Assembly: GCF_044389085.1 (NCBI RefSeq)
Contig: NZ_JBIRXP010000003.1
Span: forward strand, 496,001 to 560,000
Length of the DNA stretch: 64,000 bases
DNA from: Isoptericola sp044389085
Lineage (GTDB): Bacteria > Actinomycetota > Actinomycetes > Actinomycetales > Cellulomonadaceae
Reading direction: 5' to 3'
A program made the position numbers and the translations under genes. Below the pieces are notes generated by a model. It had not been told where the DNA came from, did no database searches, and saw only the letters and a list, made by a program, of their open reading frames with translations. Position 1 is the first letter of the stretch, and each line of letters opens with the position of its first letter. Below are positions 26,221 through 34,397 of the stretch, in pieces.

Positions 26221-27069
26221 TCAGACGCGCGCGAAGTCGTGCAGGGCGCGGCTCAGGACGCGGTTGAAGGCGTCCGGGGCGTCGGAGTTGACGTCGTGCC
26301 CCGCGTCCGGCACGACGACGAGGGCACCGCGCTCGGCGGCCGCCACGTGACGCGACTCCTCGAGCCGCATCCGGTCGCGGGCGCCGTTGACGAACCACAC
26401 GGGCACCTGCAGGGCGCGCGTGCTGGCCACCGACGAGCGGCCCGCGAGGTGCGTGAGCGCGTCCGTGACGATGTCCCAGCCCGGCCGCGGGACGCCGTCG
26501 CCGAGCAGCGCCGCGACCTCGAGCCCGCCCGCGCGCGACCGGCCGCCGGTGAGGGCCGCGCGCCAGGCCTGCGAGGCGTCCCGCAGCCCGCGGCGCACCG
26601 CCGTCGTCCCGGTGACGGCGAGGTGCGCGACGTCGCGGAACAGGGCCACGGGCTTGCCCTTGGGGTCCGACGAGCAGCCCGCGGCGACGACGCCGGCGAG
26701 CGGCGACCCCGCGGGGGCGGCCGCCTGGTGCGCCGCCCACGCGAGCGAGGTGTACCCGCCGAGGGACAGCCCCACGACGACGACGGGGGTCCCCGCGCCG
26801 AACGACGCCGCCGCCTCGTCGAGCACCTCGAAGGCCCGGGGCATGGAGAACCGCTCCCGGTGGAGCGCGCCGTGGGCGGGCAGGTCGACGGCGACGGCGT
26901 CGTGCCCGGCCTGGTGCACGTGCTCGACCTGCCGCTCCCAGATGGCCGACGACGTGCGCATGCCGTGCACGAAGACGATCCCGGCCTGCCGGGGTGCGGG
27001 GTCGAGCGAGGTGCCGGCCGCTGCGGGCGCGGCGGGGGCAGGGGCGACGTCGGCGCTGGGGAAGTTCAT
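26221..27069 (-). CDS. Alpha/beta hydrolase
   Basis: 282-residue protein with HGMRTSS near residue 37 (oxyanion region), nucleophile elbow VVVGLSLGGYTSLAW near residue 105 (Ser), Asp in NGARDRMRLEE near 232 and His in DAGHDVNSDAP near 258, i.e. a complete catalytic triad. The substrate is unknown. ATG at 27067-27069 is preferred over a longer frame whose extra 60 residues are Arg/Pro-rich and lack a ribosome site. Divergent from the PHP phosphoesterase gene. Confidence 0.85.
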   Translation of the reverse strand: MNFPSADVAPAPAAPAAAGTSLDPAPRQAGIVFVHGMRTSSAIWERQVEHVHQAGHDAVAVDLPAHGALHRERFSMPRAFEVLDEAAASFGAGTPVVVVGLSLGGYTSLAWAAHQAAAPAGSPLAGVVAAGCSSDPKGKPVALFRDVAHLAVTGTTAVRRGLRDASQAWRAALTGGRSRAGGLEVAALLGDGVPRPGWDIVTDALTHLAGRSSVASTRALQVPVWFVNGARDRMRLEESRHVAAAERGALVVVPDAGHDVNSDAPDAFNRVLSRALHDFARV

Positions 27070-27228
27070 CGCGAACGATCGTCCCCTGCGCGTCGGGGCG
27101 TGTGGGGGGCGCCGGCGGCGGGGGCGGTGGAGAGGTTGTGCCGACTCCTTCACGGGTGCGGGGGCCGAAGGTGTCGGACGTCGCACCGCGGGGGCGCCCT
27201 TTCGCGCGTGCGGGCGGGCGGGCGTCCC

Positions 27229-27234
27229 TAGAAT
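27229..27234 (+). promoter_or_regulatory. -10 element of the PHP gene (leaderless)
   Basis: TAGAAT ends 8 nt before GTG 27243. No Shine-Dalgarno sequence is present, so transcription and translation probably begin at the same place. Confidence 0.55.
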
Positions 27235-27242
27235 CGGTGATC

Positions 27243-28106
27243 GTGACACCGTCCCGGATCGACCTCCACACCCACTCGCGGGCGTCCGACGGGACGGACT
27301 CCCCGCGTGGCGTGCTCGAGGCGGCGGCCGGGGCCGGGCTGGACGTCGTCGCTCTCACCGACCACGACACCACCGCCGGGTGGGACGAGGCGGCCGACGC
27401 CGTCGTCGCGACGGGGGTCGCGCTGGTGCGCGGCACCGAGATCTCCACCCGCGTCACGACCGAGGGCGGCAGCATCTCGGTGCACCTGCTGTCCTACCTG
27501 CACGACCCCGACGACGCCGTCCTGCGCGCCGAGTGCGACCGCACCCGCGTCGACCGGCTCACGCGGGCCCGGCGCATGACCGAGCGTCTCGCGGAGGACT
27601 TCCCGCTGACGTGGGAGGACGTCGTCGCGCAGACGGGTGACGACGCGACGGTCGGCCGCCCGCACCTCGCGGACGCGCTGGTCGCGGCCGGCGTGGTCGC
27701 GTCGCGCGACGAGGCGTTCGCCACGATGCTGCACCCCGGGGCCCGCTACTACGTGCCGCACTACGCCCCGGACACCGACGCGGCCGTCCGGGCCGTGCTG
27801 GGCGCGGGCGGCGTGCCCGTGATGGCGCACCCCGGGGCGGGGGCCCGCGGCCGCACGGTGAGCGAGGCGACGATCGCGGCGCTCGCCGCCGTCGGGCTGG
27901 CCGGGCTCGAGGTGGACCACCGGGACCACGACGTCGGCACCCGCGACCGGCTGCGCGGCCTGGCGGGGGACCTGGGCCTGCTCGTCACCGGCTCCAGCGA
28001 CTACCACGGCACCGGAAAGCTCAACCGCATCGGGGAGCACACCACCGCTCCCGAGGTGCTCGCACAGATCGAGGAAAGAGGTCGGCTGGACGTGATCCGT
28101 CCGTGA
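27243..28106 (+). CDS. PHP-domain metal-dependent phosphoesterase
   Basis: 287-residue polymerase-and-histidinol-phosphatase (PHP) family enzyme. Metal-binding segments: RIDLHTHSRASDG at the N-terminus, VVALTDHDTTAGWDEA near residue 38, RGTEISTRV near 65, MAHPGAGARG near 195 and SSDYHGTGKLNRIG near 250. Characterised relatives (YciV/RnaAM type) act as 5'-3' exoribonucleases or 3',5'-bisphosphate phosphatases. GTG at 27243 chosen from the TAGAAT spacing; GTG at 27237 is in frame too. marC overlaps its stop. Confidence 0.9.
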   Translation: MTPSRIDLHTHSRASDGTDSPRGVLEAAAGAGLDVVALTDHDTTAGWDEAADAVVATGVALVRGTEISTRVTTEGGSISVHLLSYLHDPDDAVLRAECDRTRVDRLTRARRMTERLAEDFPLTWEDVVAQTGDDATVGRPHLADALVAAGVVASRDEAFATMLHPGARYYVPHYAPDTDAAVRAVLGAGGVPVMAHPGAGARGRTVSEATIAALAAVGLAGLEVDHRDHDVGTRDRLRGLAGDLGLLVTGSSDYHGTGKLNRIGEHTTAPEVLAQIEERGRLDVIRP

Positions 28107-28741
28107 GCGCGGTGCTGGACACCGCACTGTTCACCGAGGTGTTCGTCACCCTGTTCGTCATCATGGACCCGCCCGGCACCGTGCCCGTCTTCCTGGGGCT
28201 GACGTCGGCGATGGGGGCCAAGCAGCGCAACCGGGCGGCGCGCCAGGCGATCCTCGTCGCCTTCGGCGTGATCGTGGTCTTCGCGCTGTTCGGCCAGCAG
28301 GTGCTGCACTACATGGGCATCACGCTGCCGGCGCTCCAGGCGTCCGGGGGTCTGCTGCTGCTGCTCATCGCGATGGAGCTGCTCACCGGCAAGATGGAGG
28401 AGCCGTCGCCGTCGGGCAACAAGGGCGTCAACGTGGCCCTCGTCCCGCTGGGCACCCCGCTCCTGGCGGGGCCGGGCGCGATCGTCGCGACGATGGTGTT
28501 CGTCCAGCAGACGCGGGTGTCGGACGAGGGCGGCGCCCCGCAGCTGGTCGCGATCGCGGTGGCGATCGTGCTGGTGCACGTGTGCCTGTACCTGTCGATG
28601 CGGTTCGCGAACGTCATCCACCGCGTGCTGCGGGAGTCGGGCGTCACGCTGGTCACGCGGATCGCGGGCCTGCTGCTCGCGGCGATCGCGGTGCAGCAGA
28701 TCGCGACGGCGGTCACCGAGTTCGTCAAGATGGCGCAGTAG
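28103..28741 (+). CDS. MarC family membrane protein
   Basis: 212-residue protein with six hydrophobic helices and the family's VTLFVIMDPPGTVPVFLGLT motif near residue 15 and LVPLGTPLLAGPGAI near residue 115. MarC proteins are integral membrane proteins of unknown transport role. GTG start overlaps the PHP gene stop by 4 bp, forming a two-gene operon. Confidence 0.92.
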   Translation: MSAVLDTALFTEVFVTLFVIMDPPGTVPVFLGLTSAMGAKQRNRAARQAILVAFGVIVVFALFGQQVLHYMGITLPALQASGGLLLLLIAMELLTGKMEEPSPSGNKGVNVALVPLGTPLLAGPGAIVATMVFVQQTRVSDEGGAPQLVAIAVAIVLVHVCLYLSMRFANVIHRVLRESGVTLVTRIAGLLLAAIAVQQIATAVTEFVKMAQ

Positions 28742-28805
28742 CGCCCGCGGGCGGCAGCCGGCCGGGGAACCTCCCGGCCGGCGTCGGCGCGGAAACATGG
28801 GATGT

Positions 28806-28811
28806 TAGGGT
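28806..28811 (+). promoter_or_regulatory. -10 element of the GntR gene (leaderless)
   Basis: TAGGGT followed by exactly 6 nt (CTTTCG) and then the GTG start; no ribosome binding site. Confidence 0.6.
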
Positions 28812-28817
28812 CTTTCG

Positions 28818-29579
28818 GTGTCCGAACCCGCCCTCCCCCCGGCCCTGCCCATGACGTCGCCGATCTCCCCGCCCCGCAAGGTCTCCGAGCTCGTCGTCGA
28901 GCACCTGACCGGCCTCGTCGAGCGGGGCGAGTGGCCCGTCGGGTCCCGCATCCCCGCCGAGCCGGAGCTCGTCGCCCAGCTCGGCGTCGGGCGCAACACC
29001 GTCCGCGAGGCCGTGCGCGCCCTGGAGCACGCGGGCATCCTCGCGCCGCGCCGCGGCGACGGCACCTACGTGCGGGCCGCCAGCGGCCTGGACGCCGCCA
29101 TCGGGCGCCGGGCGCGCACCTCCGACGCGCTGCAGGTGCTCGACGTGCGCAGCGTGCTCGAGCGCGGCGCCGCGCGGCTCGCCGCCGGCCGGTCCGACGG
29201 CGACGCCCTGGCCGGGCTGCGTGCCGCCCTGGAGGCCCAGGAGGCGGCCGCCCGCGACGGCGGGGAGGACGAGTTCCGTGCCGCGGACATCGCCTTCCAC
29301 GCCGAGCTGGTCCGCTCGGCCGGGAACACGCTGCTCGCCGAGCTGTACGACGGGATCGACCACGTGCTGGTCCGCACGCTCGCGACCGACGCCCACGGGC
29401 GCCACCACCGGGACGTGCCCGGGCACCGGGAGGTCGTGGACGCCGTCGCCGCGGGGGACCCCGACGCGGCGGAGCGCGCCGTCGAGGTCACGATGGCCGC
29501 CGTCCGGGCGCACCTGGTCGAGCGTGCCGCCGCGGCGGCAGGCCCCGCGTCCGGCCCGACGGCGGGGGAGGGCGCGTGA
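28818..29579 (+). CDS. GntR/FadR-type transcriptional regulator
   Basis: 253-residue regulator. Winged helix at residues 20-85 (VSELVVEHLTGLVERGEWPV, IPAEPELVAQLGVGRNTVRE, LAPRRGDGTYV) and an FCD all-helical effector domain at 100-240 with putative metal/ligand residues (DIAFHAELV, HHRDVPGHREVVDAV). It overlaps the MFS transporter start by 4 bp (GTGA), so it probably controls that transporter in response to a carboxylate or its substrate. Confidence 0.92.
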   Translation: MSEPALPPALPMTSPISPPRKVSELVVEHLTGLVERGEWPVGSRIPAEPELVAQLGVGRNTVREAVRALEHAGILAPRRGDGTYVRAASGLDAAIGRRARTSDALQVLDVRSVLERGAARLAAGRSDGDALAGLRAALEAQEAAARDGGEDEFRAADIAFHAELVRSAGNTLLAELYDGIDHVLVRTLATDAHGRHHRDVPGHREVVDAVAAGDPDAAERAVEVTMAAVRAHLVERAAAAAGPASGPTAGEGA

Positions 29580-30763
29580 GGCTGCGTCGCCCGCTCGGTG
29601 CCGGGGCCGTCCTGGCCATCGTCCTCGCCGCGCTCAACCTGCGCCCCGGCGTCGTCGCCGTCTCGCCGCTGCTGGGCGAGATCCTTGCCAGCGAAGGGCT
29701 GAGCGCCACGGCCGGCGGCGTCCTCACGACGCTCCCGGTGCTGTGCTTCGGGATCCTCGCCCCCGTGGCGCCCGGGCTGGCCCGCCGGGTCGGGCTGGAG
29801 CGCGCGCTGTTCGGCAGCCTCGTGCTGCTGTGCCTCGGGTTCGCCCTGCGCCTGGTGCCCGGGACCGGGCCGCTGCTGGTGGGCACGCTCGCCGTCGGCT
29901 CCGCGATCGGGCTCGGCAACGTGCTGCTGCCCGCCCTGATCAAGCGCGACTTCGCCGACCGGGTCGGCCTCATGACGGGGCTGTACTCCATGGCGCTGTC
30001 GGGCGGCGCCGCGCTGGCCGCGGGCCTCACCGTGCCCATCGCGACGGCGACGGGCATGGACTGGCGCGCCACGCTGGCCTCGTGGGGGCTGCTGGCCGTG
30101 CTGGGCGCGGTCGTCTGGGCGCCGCGAGCGCTGCGTGCGGGCGGCCGGGCCGCACGGGTCCGTCCGCCGGGGGCCACCCCCGCGGACGCCGCGCGGTCGG
30201 TGTGGCGCAGCCCGCTGGCCTGGGCGGTCACGGTGCTCATGGGCACGCAGTCGCTGTCGTTCTACGCGGTGAACGCGTGGCTGCCGGAGATCTTCGTCGC
30301 CGCCGGGCGGAGCGTCGCGGTGGGCGGCTGGCTGCTCGCGCTGACCAACCTGCTCGGCATCGTCGGCTCGTTCGTCACGCCCGTGCTCGCGGGGCGGATG
30401 CGACGGCAGCGGGGGATCGGCGTGGTCATCGTCGCGCTCATCACCGCGGGCCTGACGGGGCTGATCCTTGCCCCCGGCGCGGCCGTGCTCTGGGTGGTGC
30501 TGCTGGGGCTGGGCCAGGGCGGCGGCATCAGCCTCGCGCTGACGCTCATGGCCCTGCGGACCGAGGACGCCGCCCGCACGTCGGAGCTGTCGGGCATGGC
30601 GCAGAGCGCGGGCTACGTGCTGGCGGCCTGCGGGCCGCTGGGACTCGGCGTCGCGCACGACGCCACCGGCTCCTGGACGGTGCCGCTGGTGCTGCTCGTG
30701 GTGGCGTCGCTGGTGCAGGGCGTGGCGGCGTGGTTCGCCGGGCGGGACGAGATCGTGCGCTGA
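29576..30763 (+). CDS. MFS transporter, CynX/NimT type
   Basis: 395-residue transporter with about twelve helices. The start of the family motif is seen in ALNLRPGVVAVSPLLGEI, with LGNVLLPALIKRDFADRVGL near residue 105 and GQGGGISLALTLMALRTEDA near 310, as in CynX (cyanate) and NimT (2-nitroimidazole) proteins. Substrate unknown; the CynX label is tempting because a cyanase gene lies 11 kb away, but linkage is not established. Translationally coupled to the GntR regulator. Confidence 0.88.
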   Translation: MRLRRPLGAGAVLAIVLAALNLRPGVVAVSPLLGEILASEGLSATAGGVLTTLPVLCFGILAPVAPGLARRVGLERALFGSLVLLCLGFALRLVPGTGPLLVGTLAVGSAIGLGNVLLPALIKRDFADRVGLMTGLYSMALSGGAALAAGLTVPIATATGMDWRATLASWGLLAVLGAVVWAPRALRAGGRAARVRPPGATPADAARSVWRSPLAWAVTVLMGTQSLSFYAVNAWLPEIFVAAGRSVAVGGWLLALTNLLGIVGSFVTPVLAGRMRRQRGIGVVIVALITAGLTGLILAPGAAVLWVVLLGLGQGGGISLALTLMALRTEDAARTSELSGMAQSAGYVLAACGPLGLGVAHDATGSWTVPLVLLVVASLVQGVAAWFAGRDEIVR

Positions 30764-30783
30764 CCCCGGCGCCGGAGCAGGGC

Positions 30784-31080
30784 TCAGAGGCCGACCGGCT
30801 CCAGCGTGACCCGCACCGTGCCGCCCGGCTGGAGACCCTCGGCCTCGCGGACGGCCTTCTTCATCGGCAGCACGTAGCCCTGCTGCTCGTCGCTGGGGAA
30901 CACCGACGTCGACCATGTGGTGGCGCCGACGGTGACGGTCACCCTGATCGACCCGAACCCGCGCGGCGGCAGGGGGAGCTCGGCGAGGGTGTCGGACTCC
31001 TCCGGCGGCACGGTGACGAACCACCACGAGTCCGTGCGCACCTGCCACTGCCACAGCGGGGCGGAGAACGTCAGACGCAT
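30784..31080 (-). CDS. DUF1905 domain protein
   Basis: 98-residue small beta-barrel protein with MRLTFSAPLWQWQVRTDSWW at the start and GYVLPMKKAVREAEGLQPGG near residue 68, the pattern of DUF1905. No known function. TAGCGT (31087-31092, opposite strand) ends 6 nt before the ATG, which supports this start and a leaderless mRNA. A long inverted repeat lies upstream at 31118-31186. Confidence 0.85.
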   Translation of the reverse strand: MRLTFSAPLWQWQVRTDSWWFVTVPPEESDTLAELPLPPRGFGSIRVTVTVGATTWSTSVFPSDEQQGYVLPMKKAVREAEGLQPGGTVRVTLEPVGL

Positions 31081-31117
31081 ATCCGCACGCTACGACCCGC
31101 CCCGGACATGCCCCCTG

Positions 31118-31186
31118 ACGCAACGAGCGTGCTGACCTGAACCTCACGCATGGCAGGTGAGGATCAGGTCAGCACGCTCGTTGCGT
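31118..31186. terminator. 30-bp inverted repeat (CAACGAGCGTGCTGAC family, copy 2)
   Basis: Arms 31118-31147 and 31157-31186 pair over 30 bp with one mismatch and a 9-nt loop. It lies 21 nt beyond the stop of the leftward helicase gene and should terminate it. The outer 16 nt are identical to copy 1 at 12810, while the inner arm differs (CTGAA in place of TTGTT) and remains paired apart from one position. Confidence 0.85.
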
Positions 31187-31207
31187 ACCGGTGGTCGTGC
31201 GGGAGGG

Positions 31208-32884
31208 TCAGCCCTCGGCAGGAGCCTGCGGGGCCGAGCCGCCCTCGACCGGACGGCCGCCGCGAGTACGGCGACGGTTGCGGTTGCGGCGGCGGCGCTC
31301 CTCGCCGTCGCGCTGCTCACCGGCACCGGCACCGGCACCGGCACCGGCACCGGAGGCCGAGGCCGCGGAGCGCTCGCCGGAGGCCTCGCGCGAGCCCTGG
31401 CCGGACCGCGAGCCGCCGCGGCCGCCGCGGGAGCCGCCGTCCCGACGACCGCCGTCCCGACCGCCGTCACGTCCACCGCGGTGGCCGTCGCGCTGACCGG
31501 ACGAGCTGTGCCGCTTGCCCGTCTCGCCGAGGTCCTCGAGCTCCTCGGCCTCCAGGCCGGCGAGCTTGCGCTTCTCCTTGGGCAGGCGGCCCTTGGTGCC
31601 CTCGGGGATGCCGAGGTCGGTGTAGAGGTGCGGCGAGCTGGAGTACGTCTCGACCGGCTCCGGGAAGCCCAGGTTCAGGGTGCGGTCGATGAGCTGCCAG
31701 CGGGGCACGTCGTCCCAGTCGACGAAGGTCACCGCGGTGCCCTGCTTGCCCGCGCGGCCGGTACGGCCGATGCGGTGCAGGTAGGTGCGCTCGTCCTCGG
31801 GGCACTGGTAGTTGACGACGTGCGTGACGTCGTCGACGTCGATGCCGCGCGCCGCGACGTCGGTCGCGACGAGGACGTCGATGTGGCCGTGGCGGAACGC
31901 GCGCAGCGCCTGCTCGCGGGCGCCCTGGCCCAGGTCGCCGTGGATGGCGCCGGCGGCGAACCCGCGGTCGCGCAGGTCGTCGGAGACCTTCGCCGCGGTG
32001 CGCTTGGTGCGCGCGAACACGATGGTGCGGCCGCGACCCTCGGCCTGCAGCAGGCGCGCGAGCACCTCGACCTTGTCGAGGGCGTGGGCGCGGTAGACCA
32101 CCTGGCGCGTGTTCTTCACGGTGGCGCCGTCGTCGTCCGGCTCGGCCGCGCGGATGTGCGTGGGCTGCGACATGTAGCGGCGGGCCATCGAGACGACCGG
32201 GCCGGGCATCGTCGCGCTGAACAGCATCGTGTGCCGCACCGCGGGCGTGCGGGCGAGGATCTTCTCGACGTCGGGCAGGAAGCCGAGGTCGAGCATCTCG
32301 TCGGCCTCGTCCAGCACGACCGTGGCCGCACGGGTCAGGTTGAGGTGGCCCTGGTTGAGGAGGTCGACCATGCGCCCCGGCGTGCCGACGACGACCTCGA
32401 CGCCGTTGTTCAGCATGTCGATCTGGGGCTCGTAGGCGCGCCCGCCGTAGATCTGCGCGATGCGCACCGACCGCTTCTTCGAGGCGGTGGCGAGGTCGTT
32501 GGCGACCTGGACCGCGAGCTCGCGGGTGGGCGCGACGACGATGGCCTGCGGCTTGCCCGGGGCGGGCAGCTCGTCGAAACCGGGCTCGCCGGGCGCGACG
32601 ACGCGGTGCAGCAGCGGGACGCCGAAACCGAGGGTCTTGCCCGTGCCGGTCTTGGCCTGGCCGATGATGTCGTGCCCCTGCAGCGCCACCGGCAGCGTCA
32701 TCGCCTGGATGGGGAAGGGGTGGGTGATGCCGGACTCGCGCAGGGCCTCGACGATCTCCGGGCGGACGCCGAAGTCGGCGAAGGAGACGTCCTGCGCCTG
32801 GATGGCGGCGGGGGTGGAGTAGTCGGGCTCGCCGGTGGCGGGCGTCGTGGGGGCCGCGGTGGCGGCGGGGTCGGTCGTGGTCAC
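31208..32884 (-). CDS. DEAD-box RNA helicase (RhlE-like)
   Basis: 558-residue ATP-dependent RNA helicase. Motifs: Q motif FADFGVRPEIVEAL near residue 35, AKTGTGKTLGFGVPL (I), APTRELAVQVAND (Ia), TPGRMVDLLNQ (Ib), VVLDEADEMLDLGF (II), LFSATMPGP (III), TIVFARTKRTA (IV), VATDVAARGIDVDDV (V) and HRIGRTGRAGKQG (VI). The C-terminal 120 residues are Gly/Arg/Ser-rich and include a simple (GA)n run encoded by repeated CACCGG units near 31320. Start GTG at 32882-32884 follows GAAGG. Position matches rhlE at the edge of the Rv3211-Rv3193c-like block. Confidence 0.94.
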   Translation of the reverse strand: MTTTDPAATAAPTTPATGEPDYSTPAAIQAQDVSFADFGVRPEIVEALRESGITHPFPIQAMTLPVALQGHDIIGQAKTGTGKTLGFGVPLLHRVVAPGEPGFDELPAPGKPQAIVVAPTRELAVQVANDLATASKKRSVRIAQIYGGRAYEPQIDMLNNGVEVVVGTPGRMVDLLNQGHLNLTRAATVVLDEADEMLDLGFLPDVEKILARTPAVRHTMLFSATMPGPVVSMARRYMSQPTHIRAAEPDDDGATVKNTRQVVYRAHALDKVEVLARLLQAEGRGRTIVFARTKRTAAKVSDDLRDRGFAAGAIHGDLGQGAREQALRAFRHGHIDVLVATDVAARGIDVDDVTHVVNYQCPEDERTYLHRIGRTGRAGKQGTAVTFVDWDDVPRWQLIDRTLNLGFPEPVETYSSSPHLYTDLGIPEGTKGRLPKEKRKLAGLEAEELEDLGETGKRHSSSGQRDGHRGGRDGGRDGGRRDGGSRGGRGGSRSGQGSREASGERSAASASGAGAGAGAGAGEQRDGEERRRRNRNRRRTRGGRPVEGGSAPQAPAEG

Positions 32885-33203
32885 GGGTACCTTCGTCTGC
32901 TCGTCGGCGCGTGCGAACCGAGGGGCTCCCGAACGGGCCGGGTCCGTCGACGGGCCGCACCGTTCCGGTCACACTCGTCGGGTCGCGAGGAGCGCCGAGG
33001 TGGTCGGCAGCCGATCGTGGAAGAACGTCGCTCAGGCCGGCGGAGTCCCGCCTGGCCGCGGCGGTCGAGTCGATGCATGAAGACCCATAGCGTGACGACC
33101 GGGCAACCGAAGTACTCCTCCATGGTACGCGACCGGGCGCGGAGCTGGGCGGGACACGACGGCGACCCCGCCGAGGCCGGTCCGCCGCCCCTATCCTGGG
33201 CGC
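32885..33203. other. Intergenic region between helicase and ferritin-like gene
   Basis: 319 bp holding the leader and promoter of the leftward helicase and the -10 of the rightward gene (TATCCT, 33192-33197). An 80-codon minus-strand frame from an ATG at 33123 overlaps the helicase start but has no ribosome site and unconvincing composition. I see no confident helicase promoter; a leader of 150-200 nt is likely. Confidence 0.4.
33192..33197 (+). promoter_or_regulatory. -10 element of the ferritin-like gene (leaderless)
   Basis: TATCCT followed by 6 nt (GGGCGC) and GTG; no ribosome binding site. Confidence 0.6.
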
Positions 33204-33878
33204 GTGAGCCAGCAGCCGAGCACCCCGGACCCTGCCCTGACGACGCTCGTGGGGCTCGCGGCCTACACGGAGCTGGCGGCGTTCGGGCTGCTCGCGGCCC
33301 GGTCGGCGGATGCCCCGGACCTCGGTGCCCGCCAGACCCTGGCGACGGCGGCGGGGGACTCGCTCGGCCGTCAGGAGCGCCTGCTCGGGCTGACGACCGT
33401 GGTGGGCCCCGGCGGCGCGGCGGCGGCGATGGCCCCCTTCGACGGGGTCCTCGCCGACTTCGACGCCCGCACGACGCCGTCCGGCTGGGCGGAGGGCCTG
33501 CTCAAGGCCGTCGTGGGGCTGGGCGTGGCGCAGGACCTGTGCCGCGAGCTCGCGGCCGGGCTGGCCGACGACGCGGCGGACTTCGTCGCCGCGGTGGGCG
33601 AGCCCCGCCCCGCCGACCCCGCGACCGCCGTGCTGGCGGCGGCCGCGGCGGCGGACGGCGTGCTCTCGGCCCGCCTGGCGCTCTGGGGGCGGCGTGTCGT
33701 CGGCGAGGCGCTGGGTCTCGTGCCGGTGCTGCTCGCGGCGCACCCGCCGCTCGCCGAGCTGGCCGCCCGCGCACGGGCGGCCGACGACGACGGCGGGGCG
33801 TCCGTGCAGGCGTGGCTCGTCTCCCGCCTCACGGCCGAGCACACGCGGCGGATGGACCGTCTGGGCCTCGCGGCCTGA
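33204..33878 (+). CDS. Ferritin-like fold (MiaE-like) protein
   Basis: 224-residue, almost all-helical protein of the actinobacterial ferritin-like family that is annotated MiaE-like. Helices carry AYTELAAFGLLAARSADAPD near residue 20, DSLGRQERLLGL near 53, QDLCRELAAGLADDAADFVA near 110 and LVSRLTAEHTRRMDRLG at the C-terminus. Some Glu/His residues could bind iron, but a complete di-iron ExxH set is not obvious. Colinear with Rv3210c in M. tuberculosis, beside the helicase and DUF3107. Function unknown. Confidence 0.8.
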   Translation: MSQQPSTPDPALTTLVGLAAYTELAAFGLLAARSADAPDLGARQTLATAAGDSLGRQERLLGLTTVVGPGGAAAAMAPFDGVLADFDARTTPSGWAEGLLKAVVGLGVAQDLCRELAAGLADDAADFVAAVGEPRPADPATAVLAAAAAADGVLSARLALWGRRVVGEALGLVPVLLAAHPPLAELAARARAADDDGGASVQAWLVSRLTAEHTRRMDRLGLAA

Positions 33879-33923
33879 CGCGACGCCGGCGGGCGCTGGG
33901 GGCCCGCTGGGGTTCGCCCGGGG

Positions 33924-34148
33924 TCAGAGGGCGCCGAAGCCCACCCGGGGCTGCTCGGTCGAGCCGACCTCGACGTACCCGATCGTGGCGGTGGGCACGA
34001 GGATCGTGCGCCCGCGCGAGTCGGTGAGCTCGAGGATCCCGCCGTCGGCGATCGCGCTGCGCACCGCGGCGGTCACGTCCTCGGCCGTCTGGTCGGTCTC
34101 GACGACCAGCTCGCGGGCCAGGTTCTGCACACCGATCGTGATCTCCAC
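33924..34148 (-). CDS. DUF3107 family protein
   Basis: 74-residue protein, VEITIGVQNLARELVVETDQ at its N-terminus and TIGYVEVGSTEQPRVGFG at its C-terminus, matching the short actinobacterial DUF3107 family (TB9.4/Rv3208A). GTG at 34146-34148 follows AAGGAG by 6 nt; a longer frame upstream lacks a site. A -10 TAGGAT on the minus strand near 34221-34226 gives a leader of about 60 nt. Function unknown. Confidence 0.88.
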   Translation of the reverse strand: MEITIGVQNLARELVVETDQTAEDVTAAVRSAIADGGILELTDSRGRTILVPTATIGYVEVGSTEQPRVGFGAL

Positions 34149-34330
34149 GTTGTCTCCTTCGCGAGCAGCGCCGCCGGACGGCGCTCGTCTGTCGTTCCCG
34201 GTCACCCGGACGTCTGGTCGATCCTAGTCACGGCCGGGCCGGCGCCGGGCCCAGGACGCGTTTGTCAGCGGAGGGTGAAACCGGCGCGTCGCGGGCGGGG
34301 CGCGCGGCTGCCGCTCCGGCCGGCGTTGGA

Positions 34331-34378
34331 GCTGTCGGTGGGGCTGTCGGTGGGGCTCTCGGTGGGGCTGTCGGTGGG
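34331..34378. repeat. Four tandem 12-bp repeats upstream of adnA
   Basis: GCTGTCGGTGGG repeated four times without spacers (third copy GCTCTCGGTGGG), ending 20 bp before the adnA start. It overlaps the expected -35 region, so copy-number change could alter promoter strength. Also readable as a Leu-Ser-Val-Gly repeat if translation started further upstream. Confidence 0.8.
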
Positions 34379-34397
34379 GCATGGTCGAATCGGTGCC

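Noticed and set aside
29576..30763. Cyanate permease CynX linked to cynS
   Set aside because: Similarity to CynX is family-level only, and the gene is coupled to a GntR regulator 11 kb from cynS.
32881..33123. 80-codon minus-strand frame before the helicase
   Set aside because: No ribosome binding site, Arg-rich random-looking composition, and it overlaps the helicase start; likely leader sequence.
34275..34397. Upstream GTG start for adnA
   Set aside because: It would add residues encoded by tandem repeats, and GGAGG abuts the GTG without spacing; the -10-like TCGAAT supports 34398.
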